NCBI RefSeq assembly: GCF_003696205.1
Contig: NZ_RFFI01000026.1
Span: forward strand, 1 to 38,160
Length of the DNA: 38,160 nt
Direction of reading: 5' to 3'
Origin: Cellulomonas triticagri
GTDB lineage: Bacteria; Actinomycetota; Actinomycetes; Actinomycetales; Cellulomonadaceae
Under the pieces are notes generated by a model, which saw only the letters and a program-made list of their open reading frames with translations, was not told where the DNA came from and searched no databases. A program made the translations under genes and the position numbers. Positions 37,404-38,160 of this stretch are shown piece by piece (position 1 is the stretch's first letter; every line of letters begins with the position of its first letter).

Positions 37404-38160
37404 GCCGGGTCCCCCGCGACGGCGTCGACCATCCGGGTCAGGTAGCGGGCCAGCGGGGCGGGCAGCCCGCCGGTCGCGGTGTCGCGCGCGGTGCGGACCG
37501 CGTCGGCGCGGACCAGGCGGGCCTCCGCGAGCGCCCCGGACCCCGCGATGACGGCCCGCACGCGCGCGGCGTCGTCGGCGGTGAGGTCGTGCCGGCCGAC
37601 GGACGCGTCCAGCACGTCCCGCCCGGCGGCGTCGGCGCGGAGGTAGGCCAGGCGCAGCAGCTCGGTGCGCTTGCCCTCCCGCAGGTCGGACAGCACGGAC
37701 TTGCCGGTGACGGCCGGGTCCCCGAAGACGCCGAGCTCGTCATCCAGCAGCTGGAACGCCACCCCGAACGCGGTGCCGAACCGGTCGAGCACGCCGAGCA
37801 CGCCGTCGTCCGCCCCGGCGAGCAGCGCGCCCGCCGCGAGCGGGGTGCAGCAGGAGTACACCGAGGTCTTGAGCTCGGCGACGCGCAGCGCGTCCACGGA
37901 CGTCGGCCCGTGCAGGGCGCCGGTGACGTCGAGCAGCTCGCCCGCCACGGTGGTGTCCACCGCCCGGGCCAGCCCCGCGACGACCCGGAGCCGGGTCTCG
38001 GCGTCGACGGGCGCGGAGACCACGAGGTCGAACGCGGCCGCGAGCGCCAGGTCCCCGCCGAGCAGCCCGGCGGCGAGCACCGGGTCGTCCGCGCGGGGCC
38101 CGACGACGCCCCGCGCGGCGAGGCGGGCGCGGGCGGTGCCGGTGACGTTGGGGCGGCCAC
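37400..38160 (-). CDS. crtE: Geranylgeranyl diphosphate synthase (5' end outside window)
   Basis: The frame is open from the right window edge to TGA at 37400-37402, giving 253 residues without the N-terminus. It opens with GRPNVTGTARARLAARG, the segment that normally follows the first DDxxD motif, so that motif lies beyond the edge. The second motif is intact: FQLLDDELGVFGDPAVTGKS, followed by DLREGKRTELL. It supplies C20 diphosphate to crtB. The stop overlaps crtB. The promoter of the operon is not in the window. Confidence 0.92.
   Translation of the reverse strand, partial: GRPNVTGTARARLAARGVVGPRADDPVLAAGLLGGDLALAAAFDLVVSAPVDAETRLRVVAGLARAVDTTVAGELLDVTGALHGPTSVDALRVAELKTSVYSCCTPLAAGALLAGADDGVLGVLDRFGTAFGVAFQLLDDELGVFGDPAVTGKSVLSDLREGKRTELLRLAYLRADAAGRDVLDASVGRHDLTADDAARVRAVIAGSGALAEARLVRADAVRTARDTATGGLPAPLARYLTRMVDAVAGDPA

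Noticed and set aside
1-38160. CRISPR arrays, insertion sequences or phage genes
   Set aside because: No regularly spaced repeats, transposase motifs, integrases or structural phage proteins were seen on either strand.

Overview
The window is from a very GC-rich actinobacterium, most likely of Cellulomonadaceae/Micrococcales type. This is an inference from four things: a base composition well above 70% GC, frequent GTG starts and GTGA stop/start overlaps, a C50-carotenoid operon with heterodimeric cyclase genes, and a GH42 beta-galactosidase/sugar ABC locus of the kind found in plant-polymer degraders. Nearly all of the sequence is coding. I see no insertion sequence, phage genes, rRNA or CRISPR array.

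Layout, left to right. (1) 1-3204: a membrane protein cut by the window edge diverges from a cluster A-I (Mn/Zn-type) ABC importer, with an 18-bp palindrome upstream of the importer. (2) 3230-7316: a FecBCD-type importer of the family usually labelled 'putative F420-0 transporter', with a SAM methyltransferase gene inside the operon and a small lipoprotein at the end. A Fur/Zur-like operator overlaps the apparently leaderless start of the first gene. (3) 7592-11886: a lone DUF3800 protein, a YfbK-like VWA lipoprotein, and a chain of small membrane proteins joined by overlapping starts and stops, including a 29-codon ORF. (4) 12038-13914: tRNA-Lys(UUU), a HEPN-like/MNT toxin-antitoxin-type pair with tandem palindromes in its promoter, and a hexapeptide acetyltransferase. 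(5) 13936-19192: mostly uncharacterised genes (446-aa protein, PH domain, GtrA-like, membrane J-protein with an unknown partner, SUKH-like protein).

(6) 19298-25785: a beta-galactoside locus. A GH42 enzyme, two permeases and a binding lipoprotein run leftward from a promoter with TTGACA/TAGTGT boxes and two near-identical LacI-type operators. The divergent LacI regulator probably controls it. (7) 25786-28428: a 358-bp intergenic region with a 23-bp inverted repeat, small membrane proteins, a TetR/VOC divergent pair whose two palindromes sit on the promoter, and a cysteine-free HesB-like protein. (8) 28688-33083: an MscS-type channel with a long disordered tail, a hypothetical gene, a PfkB-family kinase and SurE. 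(9) 33103-38160: crtE(partial)-crtB-crtI-crtYe-crtYf-crtEb, a tightly overlapped leftward operon for a decaprenoxanthin-type C50 carotenoid.

The best candidates for new biology are the metal-operator evidence on the 'F420-0' transporter operon with its methyltransferase, the HEPN/wHTH-MNT module beside the tRNA, and the YfbK plus small-membrane-protein array. A general feature is that at least six genes appear leaderless, with a TANNNT box 6-7 nt before the start codon.
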